From positions 1 to 64,000 of the forward strand of contig CAJKUC010000010.1 of NCBI GenBank assembly GCA_905203015.1: a DNA stretch of 64,000 nucleotides, given 5' to 3'. Position 1 is the first letter of the stretch, and each line of letters starts with the position of its first letter. Below the pieces are notes generated by a model. The model worked only from the letters and a program-made list of their open reading frames with translations, ran no database searches and was not told where the DNA came from. Below, piece after piece: positions 1 through 8,443 of this stretch. Origin of the DNA: an uncultured Christensenella sp. (lineage in GTDB: Bacteria; Bacillota; Clostridia; Christensenellales; Borkfalkiaceae). Both the position numbers and the translations under genes were made by a program.

Positions 1-272
1 AAAAATACGGTGTCACGGTTACCGCGCTGTGCCCCGGACCTACGAAAACGGGGTTTGAAAGCGCGGCGGCGCTCGGCGAATCGGGCTTATTCAAAAATCT
101 GAAAAACGCCGACGCCATGAAAACGGCGACTTTCGGCTATAAGAAAATGAAAAAGGGAAAAGCGGTTGCCGTGCACGGCGCGTACAATCGGTTTCTTGTG
201 CGGCTGATGAAATTCGCTCCCCGCGCGCTGGTGAGAAAGTGTGTGTATAATATACAGAAAGAAAAGAAGTAA
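1..272 (+). CDS. Short-chain dehydrogenase/reductase, C-terminal part (5' end outside window)
   Basis: The third reading frame is open from the window edge to a TAA at 270-272 and gives about 89 residues. It starts with a V-T-A-L-C-P-G-P-T-x-T-x-F stretch, the PG motif after the last Rossmann strands of classical SDR oxidoreductases that helps bind NAD(P). The remainder is the basic, substrate-loop-containing C-terminus. The catalytic Tyr-x-x-x-Lys lies upstream of the window, so substrate and activity cannot be judged. It is followed by about 230 bp of non-coding DNA holding the promoter of the next operon. Confidence 0.75.
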   Translation, partial: KYGVTVTALCPGPTKTGFESAAALGESGLFKNLKNADAMKTATFGYKKMKKGKAVAVHGAYNRFLVRLMKFAPRALVRKCVYNIQKEKK

Positions 273-403
273 AACGATTTCCGATAAAGGGAACTGGTGT
301 GAAAAGCGGGCGGCAGCAATCGTCCGCTTTTTCATACAGAAGAGAAAATGTGCCGAAACGCAAAAAAAATTTGCGAAAGAGCAAAAAATACGCTTTTAAG
401 CGG

Positions 404-432
404 TTGAAAAATATTTCCGAATGTGTTATACT
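404..432 (+). promoter_or_regulatory. Sigma-A promoter for the Fe-S scaffold / GGGtGRT operon
   Basis: TTGAAA at 404-409 and TATACT at 427-432 are separated by 17 bp, about 70 bp upstream of the first start codon. Nothing else is recognised between 273 and 506. Confidence 0.7.
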
Positions 433-506
433 GTTAAAGGCGTTGCGGGGCAATCCCGTATCACGTCGCCGAAAAATCACGAAATTCTTATGGAGGAATG
501 TACAAT

Positions 507-1217
507 ATGACGATCTCACAGGAAGTTGAACAGATGTACTGCGTCGCGAAAGGCGCGGGCGTCGCACGTCACGAGAACTCCGCGATTCCCGAAGAGGGAA
601 AGTGGATTCACGCGAAGGAAATCAAAGATATCAGCGGCTTCACGCACGGCGTGGGTTGGTGCGCTCCGCAGCAGGGCGCCTGCAAATTGTCGTTGAATAT
701 CAAAAACGGTATTATTCAGGAAGCGTTGGTGGAAACGATCGGCTGTTCCGGTATGACTCATTCCGCGGCTATGGCTGCCGAAATTCTTCCCGGCAAAACG
801 CCTCTCGAAGCGCTGAATACCGATCTGGTCTGCGACGCGATCAACACCGCGATGAGAGAACTCTTCCTGCAGATCGTTTACGGTCGTTCCCAGTCCGCTT
901 TCTCCGACGACGGCCTTACCGTAGGCGCGGGGCTCGAAGATCTGGGCAAAGGGCTTCGTTCGCAGGTGGGTACGATGTATTCCACGTTGCAGAAAGGCGT
1001 TCGTTATCTGGAAATGGCGGAAGGCTACGTCACCCGCCTTGCGCTTGACGAAAACAACGAAGTTATCGGCTACGAATTCGTTTCGCTCGGCAAGATGACC
1101 GATTTCATCAAGAAAGGCATCGAACCCAACGAGGCGTATAAAAAAGCCATGGGCCACTACGGCAGATTTACTGCGGAGCAGGGCGCGGTGAAATTCATCG
1201 ACCCCCGCAAAGAGTAA
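507..1217 (+). CDS. Iron-sulfur cluster assembly scaffold-like protein (NifU_N/IscU-like), partner of GGGtGRT protein
   Basis: Predicted 236-residue cytosolic protein. The middle carries the IscU/NifU-N signature G-C-S-G-M-T-x-S-A-A-x-A-A-E-I-L-x-G-K-T, and further cysteines precede it (G-W-C, G-A-C), as expected for a scaffold holding a nascent Fe-S cluster. It is longer than IscU (about 130 aa) because of N- and C-terminal extensions. I chose ATG 507 because GGAGG at 492-496 lies 10 nt upstream; the in-frame ATG at 498 abuts that site. It is followed 18 bp later by a GGGtGRT-family gene, a known pairing in anaerobic Firmicutes. That it binds a cluster is inferred from the family. Confidence 0.8.
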   Translation: MTISQEVEQMYCVAKGAGVARHENSAIPEEGKWIHAKEIKDISGFTHGVGWCAPQQGACKLSLNIKNGIIQEALVETIGCSGMTHSAAMAAEILPGKTPLEALNTDLVCDAINTAMRELFLQIVYGRSQSAFSDDGLTVGAGLEDLGKGLRSQVGTMYSTLQKGVRYLEMAEGYVTRLALDENNEVIGYEFVSLGKMTDFIKKGIEPNEAYKKAMGHYGRFTAEQGAVKFIDPRKE

Positions 1218-1235
1218 GGCAGGGAGGAGAAACGT

Positions 1236-2237
1236 ATGTCATTATTTGAAGGATATGAAAGAAGAATCGATAAAATCAACGGCGTATTGAAAGAATACGG
1301 CATTTCGTCCGTTGAAGAATGCAAAGATATTTGCCTTTCCAAAGGCGTGGATTGCGATAAAATCGTAAGAGGCACGCAGCCGATCTGCTTTGAAAACGCC
1401 GTATGGGCGTACACCGTGGGCGCGGCGATCGCAATCAAGAAAGGCTGCAAAAAGGCTTCCGACGCGGCTGCCGCGATCGGTATCGGTCTGCAGGCATTCT
1501 GTGTTCCCGGATCCGTTGCGCAGAATCGTCTGGTAGGTCTCGGGCACGGCAACCTTGCCGCAATGCTCCTTTCCGAAGAAACGGAATGCTTCTGCTTCCT
1601 TGCCGGGCACGAATCTTTCGCCGCGGCGGAAGGCGCTATTTCCATCGCGCAAAATGCGAATAAAGTGAGAAAGAATCCGCTTCGCGTTATTCTGAACGGC
1701 CTCGGCAAAGACGCCGCGTATATCATTTCCAGAATCAACGGCTTTACGTTCGTTGAAACGGAATTCGATCACTCCACGGAAACGGTGAAAGTGGTGTACG
1801 AGAAGGCTTTTTCTACGGGCGACAGAGCGAAAGTGAAGTGCTACGGCGCAGACGACGTTCCCGAAGGCGTGGCGATCATGAAGAAAGAAAAAGTGGGCGT
1901 TTCCATCACCGGTAACTCCACCAATCCCACGAGATTCCAGCACCCCGTTGCGGGCACCTACAAAAAGTGGTGCAACGAAAACGGCGTGAAATATTTCTCC
2001 GTTGCCAGCGGCGGCGGTACGGGCAGAACCCTTCACCCCGACAATATGGCGGCGGGCCCCGCTTCGTACGGCATGACCGATACGATGGGCAGAATGCATT
2101 CCGACGCGCAGTTCGCAGGTTCGTCCTCCGTACCCGCGCACGTTGAAATGATGGGCCTTATCGGTATGGGCAACAACCCTATGGTAGGCGCGACGGTTGC
2201 CGTGGCGGTTGCCGTGGAAGAAGGCATGAAGAACTGA
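1236..2237 (+). CDS. GGGtGRT family protein
   Basis: A 333-residue protein carrying the motif that names the family, S-G-G-G-T-G-R-T, near residue 258, followed by L-H-P-D-N-M-A-A-G-P. The N-terminal half contains G-C and C-rich patches and many small residues, with no signal peptide or membrane segment. The start has a GGAG site 8-12 nt upstream. The family is conserved in anaerobes next to an IscU-like gene, as here, but its biochemical role is not established to my knowledge. A terminator directly downstream makes this a two-gene operon with the scaffold-like gene. Confidence 0.88.
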   Translation: MSLFEGYERRIDKINGVLKEYGISSVEECKDICLSKGVDCDKIVRGTQPICFENAVWAYTVGAAIAIKKGCKKASDAAAAIGIGLQAFCVPGSVAQNRLVGLGHGNLAAMLLSEETECFCFLAGHESFAAAEGAISIAQNANKVRKNPLRVILNGLGKDAAYIISRINGFTFVETEFDHSTETVKVVYEKAFSTGDRAKVKCYGADDVPEGVAIMKKEKVGVSITGNSTNPTRFQHPVAGTYKKWCNENGVKYFSVASGGGTGRTLHPDNMAAGPASYGMTDTMGRMHSDAQFAGSSSVPAHVEMMGLIGMGNNPMVGATVAVAVAVEEGMKN

Positions 2238-2273
2238 ATTTTTTAACGCATCTTGAAAAGAGCGGACGATTTG

Positions 2274-2311
2274 GAATCGGCGTGTATAAAAGCGCGCCGA
2301 TTCTGTTTTTT
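2274..2311 (+). terminator. Rho-independent terminator after GGGtGRT gene
   Basis: Perfect 9 bp stem (GAATCGGCG at 2274-2282 pairing with 2295-2303) followed by a T-run from 2305. Confidence 0.85.
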
Positions 2312-2374
2312 CACATACGAAGCGGAAAATTGCGCTTATCGGAAGGAAAGTCGTAAATTCTTTGAAAAGCGCGC

Positions 2375-2404
2375 TTGACAAAGACCGTTGAATTATGCTA
2401 TAAT
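2375..2404 (+). promoter_or_regulatory. Sigma-A promoter for ribokinase gene
   Basis: Consensus TTGACA at 2375-2380 and TATAAT at 2399-2404 with an 18 bp spacer, about 80 bp upstream of the start codon. Confidence 0.85.
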
Positions 2405-2485
2405 TTGGATATGCGATCCGAAAAAGACGCAATCGCCAAGAATTGTTTCGGGATCGGAATAAAATATTTACGGAGAGGAAAAATA

Positions 2486-3346
2486 ATGATTTATATCGTC
2501 GGCAGCATGAATATGGATCTCAGAATCGAAAGCCCTTATATGCCTGTGGCGGGAGAAACGCTTACCGGAAGCAACTTTATGACGAACGGCGGGGGAAAGG
2601 GCGCGAATCAGGCGACCGCGGCGGCGAAACTCGGCGGAAAGATTAAAATGTGCGGCGTGGTAGGCAACGATTCTTTCGGTGCGACGCTGATCGGAAATCT
2701 GAAAGCGGCGGGGGTGGACGTATCGCATATCCGCGTGGCGAAAGGCGTATCTACGGGCATCGCCGTGATCATTGTCACCGACGGAAACAATCGCATTATT
2801 CTCGATAAAGGGGCGAACGCTCTTCTGTGCGAAAAGGACATCGACGAATTTTTAAAAGACGCAAAAGAGGGCGACGTATATCTTACGCAACTCGAAAATC
2901 CGATCGACGTCATCGGTTACGGCTTGAAAAACGCAAAGGAAAAGGGGCTTGTCACCGTTCTTAATCCCGCGCCCGCCAATAAAGAGATTGCGGCGTATTT
3001 TCCGTATGTGGATCTGATCACGCCGAATGAAAGCGAATTGGAGTTGTTCGGAGGAAAAGAGGCGTTGTTTGCGCAGGGAATCAAGAAAATCGTAACGACG
3101 CTCGGCTCGAAAGGCTACGAAATCGCGGATAAGCAGTCCGCTAAAACGTACCCTTGCATAAAAGTGAAAGCCGTGGATACCACGGCGGCGGGAGATACGC
3201 TTTGCGGCGGACTCTGCACGCTGCTTTCCGAAGGAAAATCTCTGGAAGAAGCATGCGCTTTCGGCAGCAAGGCGGCTTCGATCGCCTGCACAAGGGCGGG
3301 AGCGCAGCAATCGATCCCCACGCGGGAGGAAACGGAAAACTATTGA
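2486..3346 (+). CDS. rbsK: Ribokinase (PfkB family carbohydrate kinase)
   Basis: 286 residues. Ribokinase phosphorylates D-ribose to ribose-5-phosphate with ATP in the cytosol. The N-terminus has the sugar-binding N-M-D and G-G-G-K-G-A-N-Q-A motifs. The C-terminal PfkB signature reads D-T-T-A-A-G-D-T, where the last Asp is the catalytic base and the usual G-A-G-D is A-A-G-D. The start at 2486 has GGAGAGG 8-14 nt upstream. It has its own promoter and terminator and is monocistronic, with no ribose transporter beside it. Other PfkB sugars or nucleosides remain possible. Confidence 0.85.
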   Translation: MIYIVGSMNMDLRIESPYMPVAGETLTGSNFMTNGGGKGANQATAAAKLGGKIKMCGVVGNDSFGATLIGNLKAAGVDVSHIRVAKGVSTGIAVIIVTDGNNRIILDKGANALLCEKDIDEFLKDAKEGDVYLTQLENPIDVIGYGLKNAKEKGLVTVLNPAPANKEIAAYFPYVDLITPNESELELFGGKEALFAQGIKKIVTTLGSKGYEIADKQSAKTYPCIKVKAVDTTAAGDTLCGGLCTLLSEGKSLEEACAFGSKAASIACTRAGAQQSIPTREETENY

Positions 3347-3374
3347 GCGAAGAAAAATTTCCCGATCGATCCGT

Positions 3375-3413
3375 AAATCCCGTAACGGAAAAAATTCGTT
3401 ACGGGATTTTTTT
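3375..3413 (+). terminator. Rho-independent terminator after rbsK
   Basis: 13 bp stem (AAATCCCGTAACG pairing with its complement) with a 9 nt loop and a run of seven T. The following 290 bp up to the nrdD promoter hold nothing I recognise. Confidence 0.9.
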
Positions 3414-3703
3414 GCGATAAAATTTGCGGTAAAATCAGGTATCGTGCCTACATCGGAAAAATAACGTTTTAATATAACGCCGCGATCGGCAGAAATCATG
3501 CGGCAGGAAAATTACGGAACAATTATATTATTTTTCTATATTTACATTCGGGCTACCAAAAAACTTGTCCGTTGTTTTTCAAAGAAAACGTTTTGAAATG
3601 TGCGGAATTACGTCTGTTTTTTCACTTCCGAAAACTTTGAAAAGGCGGAAACAAAAACAACCTGCTATAAGTTTTTTCTATACCGCATAATATCTTCATA
3701 TGC

Positions 3704-3731
3704 TTGACATTGCCACAAAATATGGTATAAT
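3704..3731 (+). promoter_or_regulatory. nrdD promoter
   Basis: TTGACA at 3704-3709 and TATAAT at 3726-3731 with a 16 bp spacer; one NrdR box lies across the spacer and -10 region. Confidence 0.85.
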
Positions 3732-3761
3732 TGAATAGATCTTTGTAACAACATATTGTGT
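3713..3761 (+). promoter_or_regulatory. Tandem NrdR boxes controlling nrdDG
   Basis: Two 16 bp sites fit the NrdR consensus acaCwAtATaTwGtgt: CCACAAAATATGGTAT at 3713-3728 and TAACAACATATTGTGT at 3746-3761. They start 33 bp apart, about three helical turns, the arrangement known for cooperative NrdR binding. The first covers the -10 hexamer and the second the transcription start, so repression of nrdDG by the ATP/dATP-sensing regulator NrdR is expected. The nrdR gene itself is not in the window. Confidence 0.8.
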
Positions 3762-3895
3762 TTTTGAAATTGCTTTGCGCTATATGTCGCGGAGTGAATT
3801 TTTTTCGGAAGAGGATTTTCCGGAAAGAGTAAAACGCCGCAAAGGGGAGAAACGCGAGAAAAGACAAAAGCAAAAAGAAAAGGAAGGTGATAAAG

Positions 3896-6070
3896 GTGAA
3901 AATCATCAAAAGAAACGGTCAGGAAGCGATTTTCGACAGGGCGAAAATCGAATGCGCCGTAGGAAAAGCGAACGAGGAAATGGACGATTTCGCGAAAATT
4001 TCGCACGAAGAAATTTCCGCCCTTGCCGCAGACGTGGAAAAAGAATGCAATCATATGGGGCGTTCCGTTTCCGTGGAAGAAATACAGGATATGGTGGAAG
4101 ATCGCCTGATGGCGAAAAATAAATTTTCTCTTGCGAGAAAATACATCACCTATCGTTATTCCCGCGCGCTTGCCCGTAAGGCAAACACCACCGACGCGCA
4201 TATTTTGTCGCTAATCGAATGCAACAACGAGGAAGTGAAACAGGAAAATTCCAATAAGAATCCCACGGTGAACAGCGTTCAGCGCGACTATATGGCGGGC
4301 GAAGTATCCAAGGACCTTACGCGCCGTATTCTTCTTCCCGAAGATATCGTACGCGCCCACGACGAGGGAATTATTCATTTCCACGACGCGGATTATTTCG
4401 CGCAGCATATGCATAACTGCGATCTCGTGAACCTCGAAGATATGTTGCAGAACGGCACGGTGATTTCCGGAACGCTGATTGAAAAACCGCACAGTTTTTC
4501 CACAGCGTGCAATATCGCCACGCAGATTATCGCGCAGGTGGCGTCGAATCAGTATGGCGGGCAGAGCATTTCGCTTACGCATCTTGCGCCGTTCGTGGAT
4601 ATCAGCCGTAAAAAAATCCGCAAAGAAGTGGCGGACGAACTTGCTCTCGTGAACGTCACCGACGAAGATCATATCGCGCAGATCGCCGAAAAACGCCTTC
4701 GCGACGAAGTGAGAAAAGGGATTCAGATGATCCAGTATCAGGTGGTTACGCTGCTCACAACGAACGGGCAGGCGCCTTTCGTCACGGTGTTTATGTATCT
4801 GAACGAGGCGCGGAACGAGCAGGAAAAAGCGGATCTCGCGATGATCATCGAAGAGACGCTGAAACAGCGTATTCAGGGCGTAAAGAACGAATCCGGCGAA
4901 TGGATCACGCCCGCGTTCCCCAAACTGATTTACGTGCTTGAGCCCGATAATATCAAAGAAGACGAGCCGTTCTGGTATCTTACCGAACTTGCGGCGAGAT
5001 GTACGGCGAAACGTATGGTGCCCGATTATATTTCGGAAAAGAAAATGCTCGAATACAAAGTGGATAAGAACGGCGAAGGGCATTGCTATACGTGTATGGG
5101 CTGCAGAAGTTTTCTTACGCCGTATGTGGACGAAAACGGCAAGCCGAAATATTATGGCAGATTCAATCAGGGCGTCGTTACGATCAATCTGGTGGATGTT
5201 GCGCTTTCTTCCGGAAAAGACGAAAAGAAATTCTGGGAAATTTTCGACGAACGCCTCGATCTTTGCTATCGCGCTTTGATGTATCGCCATAACCGGCTGA
5301 AGGGTACCGTGTCCGACGCCGCGCCTATTCTTTGGCAATACGGCGCGCTTGCACGCCTGAAAAAAGGCGAGACGATCGATAAACTTCTTTACGGCGGGTA
5401 TTCCACGATTTCGCTTGGATATGCGGGGCTTTACGAATGTACGAAGTATATGACGGGTAAATCTCACACCGACGAAGAGGCGAAGCCGTTCGCTCTTGCC
5501 GTGATGCAGCACATGAACGATAAATGCAAAGAATGGAAAGCCAAAGAAAACATCGACTTTTCCCTCTACGGCACGCCGCTCGAAAGCACAACGTATAAAT
5601 TCGCGAAGTGCCTGCAAAAGCGTTTCGGTATCGTGCCCGGGGTGACGGATAAGAATTATATCACGAATTCGTATCACGTGCACGTCAGCGAAAAAATCGA
5701 CGCGTTCACGAAACTGAAATTCGAGAGCGAGTTCCAGCAACTTTCTCCCGGCGGAGCGATCAGTTACGTGGAAGTGCCGAATATGCAGGATAATATTCCC
5801 GCGGTTCTCGCCGTCATAAAATTCATTTACGAAAACATTATGTATGCGGAACTCAACACGAAGAGCGATTATTGCCAGGTCTGCGGCTACGACGGAGAAA
5901 TTCAGATCGTCACCGACGAATCGGGAAAACTCGTGTGGGAATGCCCGTGCTGCAAAAATCGCGACCAGTCGAAAATGAACGTAGCGCGCCGTACTTGCGG
6001 ATATATCGGCACGCAATACTGGAATCAGGGGCGTACGCAGGAAATCAAAGACCGCGTATTGCATCTTTAA
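3896..6070 (+). CDS. nrdD: Anaerobic ribonucleoside-triphosphate reductase (class III)
   Basis: About 724 residues. It reduces ribonucleoside triphosphates to deoxynucleotides with a glycyl radical and works only without oxygen. An ATP-cone regulatory domain (about residues 1-90) precedes the barrel. Near the C-terminus are a four-cysteine zinc site (C-x-V-C and C-P-C-C) and the radical loop R-T-C-G-Y-I-G. I prefer GTG 3896 because AAGGAAGGTGA lies just upstream; the GTG at 3887 sits inside that site. Its activase gene nrdG follows. Regulation is expected through the two NrdR boxes upstream. Confidence 0.97.
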   Translation: MKIIKRNGQEAIFDRAKIECAVGKANEEMDDFAKISHEEISALAADVEKECNHMGRSVSVEEIQDMVEDRLMAKNKFSLARKYITYRYSRALARKANTTDAHILSLIECNNEEVKQENSNKNPTVNSVQRDYMAGEVSKDLTRRILLPEDIVRAHDEGIIHFHDADYFAQHMHNCDLVNLEDMLQNGTVISGTLIEKPHSFSTACNIATQIIAQVASNQYGGQSISLTHLAPFVDISRKKIRKEVADELALVNVTDEDHIAQIAEKRLRDEVRKGIQMIQYQVVTLLTTNGQAPFVTVFMYLNEARNEQEKADLAMIIEETLKQRIQGVKNESGEWITPAFPKLIYVLEPDNIKEDEPFWYLTELAARCTAKRMVPDYISEKKMLEYKVDKNGEGHCYTCMGCRSFLTPYVDENGKPKYYGRFNQGVVTINLVDVALSSGKDEKKFWEIFDERLDLCYRALMYRHNRLKGTVSDAAPILWQYGALARLKKGETIDKLLYGGYSTISLGYAGLYECTKYMTGKSHTDEEAKPFALAVMQHMNDKCKEWKAKENIDFSLYGTPLESTTYKFAKCLQKRFGIVPGVTDKNYITNSYHVHVSEKIDAFTKLKFESEFQQLSPGGAISYVEVPNMQDNIPAVLAVIKFIYENIMYAELNTKSDYCQVCGYDGEIQIVTDESGKLVWECPCCKNRDQSKMNVARRTCGYIGTQYWNQGRTQEIKDRVLHL

Positions 6071-6082
6071 TCGAATATCACG

Positions 6083-6112
6083 GCGGCGTAACGTTTTACG
6101 CCGCTTTGTTTT
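6083..6112 (+). terminator. Stem-loop with T-tract between nrdD and nrdG
   Basis: 9 bp stem GCGGCGTAA with a 4 nt loop, then TTTGTTTT. As nrdG has no obvious promoter of its own, this is probably a partial terminator that lowers nrdG relative to nrdD. Confidence 0.7.
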
Positions 6113-6134
6113 AAATTTTTACGGAGATAACGAT

Positions 6135-6662
6135 ATGAATTATGCCACGATAAAATGGACGGATATCGCAAACGGCGAAGGGGTGAGAATTTCTCTTTTC
6201 GTTTCGGGCTGTACGCGGCATTGTAAAGATTGCTTCAACGCCGTGGCGTGGGATTTTAATTACGGTCAGCCATTCGACGAAGAGGTGCAGAATAAGATTT
6301 TCGAGGGGCTGAAAGCGGATTATATCGCGGGGCTTTCGCTTCTCGGCGGCGAGCCGTTCGAGCCCGAGAATCAGCGCGCTTTGTTGCCGTTCGTACGCGA
6401 AGCGAAAAAACGTTTTCCCGATAAAACGATCTGGTGCTATACGGGCAACGTGTACGATCCCGCAACGGGGCTTTTAAAAGAAACGGATAAAAACACGGAA
6501 GTAACGGAAGAATTGCTCTCGTATATCGACGTGCTTGTTGACGGAGAGTTCGTTGCGGATCTGAAAAATATCCGTCTGAAATTCCGCGGTTCGTCGAATC
6601 AGCGCGTTCTCGATATGAAAAAGACGAAAAAATCGAAAACGCCCGTATTTTATCTTGATTAA
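6135..6662 (+). CDS. nrdG: Anaerobic ribonucleotide reductase activating protein (radical SAM)
   Basis: 175 residues, the usual length. NrdG uses S-adenosylmethionine and a [4Fe-4S] cluster to generate the glycyl radical on NrdD. The cluster motif C-T-R-H-C-K-D-C (C-x3-C-x2-C) is near residue 27 and the G-G-E-P SAM-binding motif is near residue 71. Start 6135 has GGAG 9-12 nt upstream. It lies 64 bp after nrdD behind a leaky-looking terminator. The promoter of the next gene overlaps its last codons. Confidence 0.95.
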   Translation: MNYATIKWTDIANGEGVRISLFVSGCTRHCKDCFNAVAWDFNYGQPFDEEVQNKIFEGLKADYIAGLSLLGGEPFEPENQRALLPFVREAKKRFPDKTIWCYTGNVYDPATGLLKETDKNTEVTEELLSYIDVLVDGEFVADLKNIRLKFRGSSNQRVLDMKKTKKSKTPVFYLD

Positions 6663-6684
6663 ATCGAAAAGACATGCTATAATT
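6656..6684 (+). promoter_or_regulatory. Putative promoter overlapping the nrdG stop codon
   Basis: TTGATT at 6656-6661 and TATAAT at 6679-6684 with a 17 bp spacer, upstream of the O-antigen-ligase-like gene. Confidence 0.6.
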
Positions 6685-6849
6685 ATATCGGACGTGTAAG
6701 CGTGTTTTTCCGTAACGACTGCAATGCCGGAGAAAAACAGATTTTGTATTTACGCCGTCCGTTCCGTGTGCGGAGTTATCGTTTGAATGATCGATTGCGC
6801 GGCGGATATGAATTCCCGATCTTTCGGAAGACAGAAAAGGATTATCGTA

Positions 6850-8307
6850 ATGTTGAGTTCAACGGAATTTACGGCAACGTGTGAAGAAGCGTCGTATATG
6901 GAACGGGCGTTTGTGCCTTGCTACGGCGAAGAAAACGGCGATTCGACGACGTTTTTGCATATGAAAGAGAAGAAAAAATCGAAAGTGCTGGCTACGGTGC
7001 GAGCCTATCTGAACAGTTACATGTTTTACGTGTTGCAGATTATCGTCGCGCTTTTTTTTGTATGGCTGAAACAAGAAGTGTGGGGCGCCGTGTTTTTCGG
7101 GGCTCTGCTTCTTACGAATCTTGTAATATGCGACGATATACGCGCCACAACGTTGCCGTTTCTTATTATCTGCACGATTACGACGAATCGCTATAATTCT
7201 TATAGTACGTTTATCGTATTTGCAAAATATGCCCCGATCGCGCTGGTGTGCCTGATTTATCATTTCGTGGTGTATCCGAAAAAATTCGTCTGCGGCGAAA
7301 GCGCGAAAGGAATTTTTGCCGTAAGTATCGCCGTCTGTTTCGGCGGTATGGGCAGATTTTCGCTTGAAACGTATGTATACGGCGCGTATTATTTCTTCGG
7401 GCTCGGTTTCGGAATGTTGCTTGTATACTTTCTGCTGCGCTCGCAGTTCGGCGACGATACGGAAGAAGGACGTCTGAAATTCGCGTTTTTAATGACGTTG
7501 ATGGGCGTCTTGTGCGCAGGCATGATTGCGAACGGCTATTATAAATTACATACGGAAATCCTGCCTGAAAATTACAGCGCGTTTTCGCGGAATAATCTTT
7601 CCACGATTCTTATGTTTGCGATGCCTTTTCCGCTGTATCTTGCGAAAAAATGGAAATTTGCGCCTGTTTTTTCGGTGATTACGCTGTGCGCGTTGTCGTT
7701 TACGGGCTCGCGCGGCGGTTTTATTTTCGGCTGCGTTGAATTCGTCGCGTGCACGGCGCTTTGGATCTTTTCGGGCGGAACGAAAAAAAGCCGAAAAGTA
7801 AGACTGATCGCATTTTTATCGGTGATTGCCGTGCTGGCAATCTGCCTGTCTCCGTTTATAGTGAAAATTCTGAAACACAGATTCGAGCCGGATCTGAAAA
7901 GCGAAATGCGCTTTCTGATGATGCGCGAAGCGTTTATGAAATTTCTGAAACGCCCGATTTCCGGGTACGGTTTGCTCGATTCGGAAATTCTGTACGAATC
8001 CGTACGCAAAAAAGGCTCGCTTACCTGGTATCATATGATGGTGCCGCAGGTGATCGGAGGAATGGGGCTGATCGGCGTGTTCTGTTACGCTTATCAGTGC
8101 GTGGGAAGAATCCGTCTCGCTTTAACGAAACCGGGAATTTGGTCGCTTGTCCTCGGTATTTCTTATCTCGGCGTTCTGATGATGAGTCAGGTGAACCCCG
8201 GGGAGTTTTGCCCGTTGCCGTTTGAATTTCTTGCGGTGCTGTTGTTTGTAATGCAGGAAACGCGCTTGCAGACGACTCGCCCGCTGTTTTGGGACAAGAC
8301 GAAGTGA
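6850..8307 (+). CDS. O-antigen ligase/polymerase-like polytopic membrane protein
   Basis: 485 residues with about ten hydrophobic membrane segments and a large loop near residues 380-420. The G-S-R-G-G-F motif in a mid-protein membrane segment is typical of the Wzy/O-antigen ligase (Wzy_C) superfamily, which polymerises or ligates surface polysaccharide from lipid-linked donors on the outer face of the membrane. In a Gram-positive-type cell the substrate would be capsule or secondary wall polymer; this is inference. ATG 6850 has AAAAGG nine bases upstream; an in-frame ATG at 6787 lacks a site. No glycosyltransferases are adjacent, so its pathway is unknown. Confidence 0.65.
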   Translation: MLSSTEFTATCEEASYMERAFVPCYGEENGDSTTFLHMKEKKKSKVLATVRAYLNSYMFYVLQIIVALFFVWLKQEVWGAVFFGALLLTNLVICDDIRATTLPFLIICTITTNRYNSYSTFIVFAKYAPIALVCLIYHFVVYPKKFVCGESAKGIFAVSIAVCFGGMGRFSLETYVYGAYYFFGLGFGMLLVYFLLRSQFGDDTEEGRLKFAFLMTLMGVLCAGMIANGYYKLHTEILPENYSAFSRNNLSTILMFAMPFPLYLAKKWKFAPVFSVITLCALSFTGSRGGFIFGCVEFVACTALWIFSGGTKKSRKVRLIAFLSVIAVLAICLSPFIVKILKHRFEPDLKSEMRFLMMREAFMKFLKRPISGYGLLDSEILYESVRKKGSLTWYHMMVPQVIGGMGLIGVFCYAYQCVGRIRLALTKPGIWSLVLGISYLGVLMMSQVNPGEFCPLPFEFLAVLLFVMQETRLQTTRPLFWDKTK

Positions 8308-8443
8308 TCTCGGATTCGGCTAAGGCTAAAATAACGGAGAGCCTTAGCATCCGGGGTGCGGAATACGCCCGAAAAAGCCTGCCGGGGCGCCGAAAAAACA
8401 ATACGAAAGAATAATATAAAAATTTCGCCGCATACGATATTGT

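Noticed and set aside
4211..6064. 617-codon open frame on the strand opposite nrdD
   Set aside because: It mirrors nrdD codons, has no ribosome binding site or protein motif, and nrdD is certain. The same reasoning removes long antisense frames opposite the GGGtGRT gene (1242-2432) and nfnB (19030-20721).
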